A stretch of 52,632 nt of DNA. It comes from Epulopiscium sp. Nele67-Bin005. GTDB taxonomy: Bacteria; Bacillota; Clostridia; Lachnospirales; Cellulosilyticaceae. The stretch is taken from positions 1 through 52,632 of the forward strand of contig LNZR01000084.1 of NCBI GenBank assembly GCA_002007365.1. Direction: 5' to 3'. The notes beneath the pieces are model-generated. The model was not told where the DNA came from. It did not search any database and saw only the letters and a program-made list of their open reading frames with translations. Of this stretch, positions 52,105 to 52,632 are shown piece by piece. How positions within the stretch are numbered: the first letter of the stretch is position 1; each line of letters opens with the position of its first letter. Made by a program: the position numbers and the translations under genes.

Positions 52105-52632
52105 ATGAAAGATTTCGTAAAATTTTGGACTGGTAAAGGATATGAGAAAGGTCAAAGTCAGACGTTTTGGCTAAATTTGTTGCAAAAACTAGGCGTTGAA
52201 AACCCCTTTGAGTATATAACTTTTGAAGATAAAGTTGTTATTGACCATACGAGTTTTATTGATGGTTATATTGCCGAAACAAAAGTACTTATTGAGCAAA
52301 AAAGTTTAGACAAAGATTTGCGTAAAGGAATTAAGCAGTCGGACGGCTCTGTTTTGACACCGTTTCAGCAGGCAAAGAGGTATTCAGCTGAGTTGCCTTA
52401 TTCTAATCGCCCAAGATGGATTGTAACTTCCAACTTTCAAGAGTTTTTGATATATGATATGGAAAATCCAACTGGAGAACCTACTTCTTTGTTGCTTGCA
52501 AATTTGGAAAAGGAGTCGTACAAGCTTAACTTTTTGACTGAGAAAGTTAATGAGGCAGTTAAGCGTGAGCAGGAAATTTCGATTAGGGCTGGGGAGTTTG
52601 TTGGAAAGTTGTATGATGCAACTATTAAGCAA
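52105..52632 (+). CDS. MmeI-like type IIG restriction-modification enzyme, N-terminal part
   Basis: 176 residues, cut by the right edge. The opening FVKFWTGKGYEKGQSQTFWLNLLQKLGVENP in parts is that of MmeI-type DNA methyltransferase/endonucleases. A nuclease motif D53-x10-E64-Q-K66 (FIDGYIAETKVLIEQK) fits the PD-(D/E)xK fold of the MmeI nuclease domain, and FQQAKRYSAELP-x-RPRWIVTSNFQEFLIYD follows as in the family. The methyltransferase and target-recognition parts would lie beyond the window. GTGAGGGTG precedes the ATG. Leucine is mostly TTG and Glu often GAG, unlike the genes before it. Confidence 0.85.
   Translation, partial: MKDFVKFWTGKGYEKGQSQTFWLNLLQKLGVENPFEYITFEDKVVIDHTSFIDGYIAETKVLIEQKSLDKDLRKGIKQSDGSVLTPFQQAKRYSAELPYSNRPRWIVTSNFQEFLIYDMENPTGEPTSLLLANLEKESYKLNFLTEKVNEAVKREQEISIRAGEFVGKLYDATIKQ

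Noticed and set aside
52384-52632. Minus-strand ORF at the right edge
   Set aside because: It is a shadow of the MmeI-like gene on the plus strand, which has the family motifs and a ribosome site.

Overview
This is a gene-dense, very AT-rich stretch (roughly 30% G+C by eye) of the chromosome of an endospore-forming, low-GC Gram-positive bacterium of the class Clostridia. The evidence is the syntenic sporulation block spoIID-spoIIQ-spoIIID, a YyaC-type spore protein, the block rpsF-ssb-rpsR-yybS-gdpP-rplI-dnaB, RNase Y, RqcH, FeoAB and strong AGGAGG-type ribosome binding sites. An anaerobic lifestyle fits the ferredoxin-tailed aldo/keto reductase and the Old-Yellow-Enzyme-type reductase. Gene order and composition resemble Lachnospirales (Cellulosilyticum/Epulopiscium-like lineages), but the exact taxon is inference. 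No tRNA, rRNA, CRISPR array, transposase or prophage was seen.

Layout. 1-11.7 kb: end of an unidentified gene, an acidic membrane protein, a ferredoxin-type aldo/keto reductase, a small secreted protein, glgA, an unusual MPN-transmembrane-LysM protein, yyaC, an OYE-family oxidoreductase, pgi, a membrane protein, mtnN and an HMA-like small protein. 11.7-14.1 kb: spoIIID, spoIIQ and spoIID, with a consensus sigma-F promoter before spoIIQ. 14.4-21.1 kb: the most distinctive accessory region, a YtrA-type GntR regulator, ABC ATPase and permease, then four proteins of the DUF4097 beta-solenoid type that differ in how they are targeted (two secreted, one membrane-anchored, one with no signal). It ends in a tiny promoter/15-codon ORF/terminator unit. 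21.2-24.1 kb: bioY, a small HTH protein, a MATE transporter and rlmH. 24.3-26.4 kb: two tandem proteins made almost entirely of 22-residue DUF4116-type repeats. 26.7-33.7 kb: the dnaB/rplI/gdpP/yybS/rpsR/ssb/rpsF housekeeping block, a DUF951 protein and a GNAT acetyltransferase. 33.9-43.3 kb: ktrB-ktrA-trmH, rny and sbcD-sbcC. 43.3-49.9 kb: rqcH, feoA-feoB with a Cys-rich Feo-associated peptide behind a Fur box, then an aminotransferase and its Lrp/AsnC regulator. 50-51.6 kb: two paralogous MerR-headed coiled-coil (RacA-like) proteins. The right edge cuts the start of an MmeI-like type IIG restriction-modification gene whose codon use differs from its neighbours.

Points of most interest: (i) the GntR-ABC-DUF4097 cluster, probably an autoregulated cell-envelope stress module with expanded solenoid effectors and a perfect palindromic operator; (ii) the DUF4116 pair; (iii) a catalytically dead JAMM/MPN domain joined through a membrane segment to LysM; (iv) a consensus-promoter micro-transcript at 21.1 kb; (v) a dispersed family of about 50-100 bp intergenic repeats at three loci; (vi) a SpoIIQ that has lost every LytM zinc ligand. 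All functions are inferred from sequence reading alone; no database search was run.
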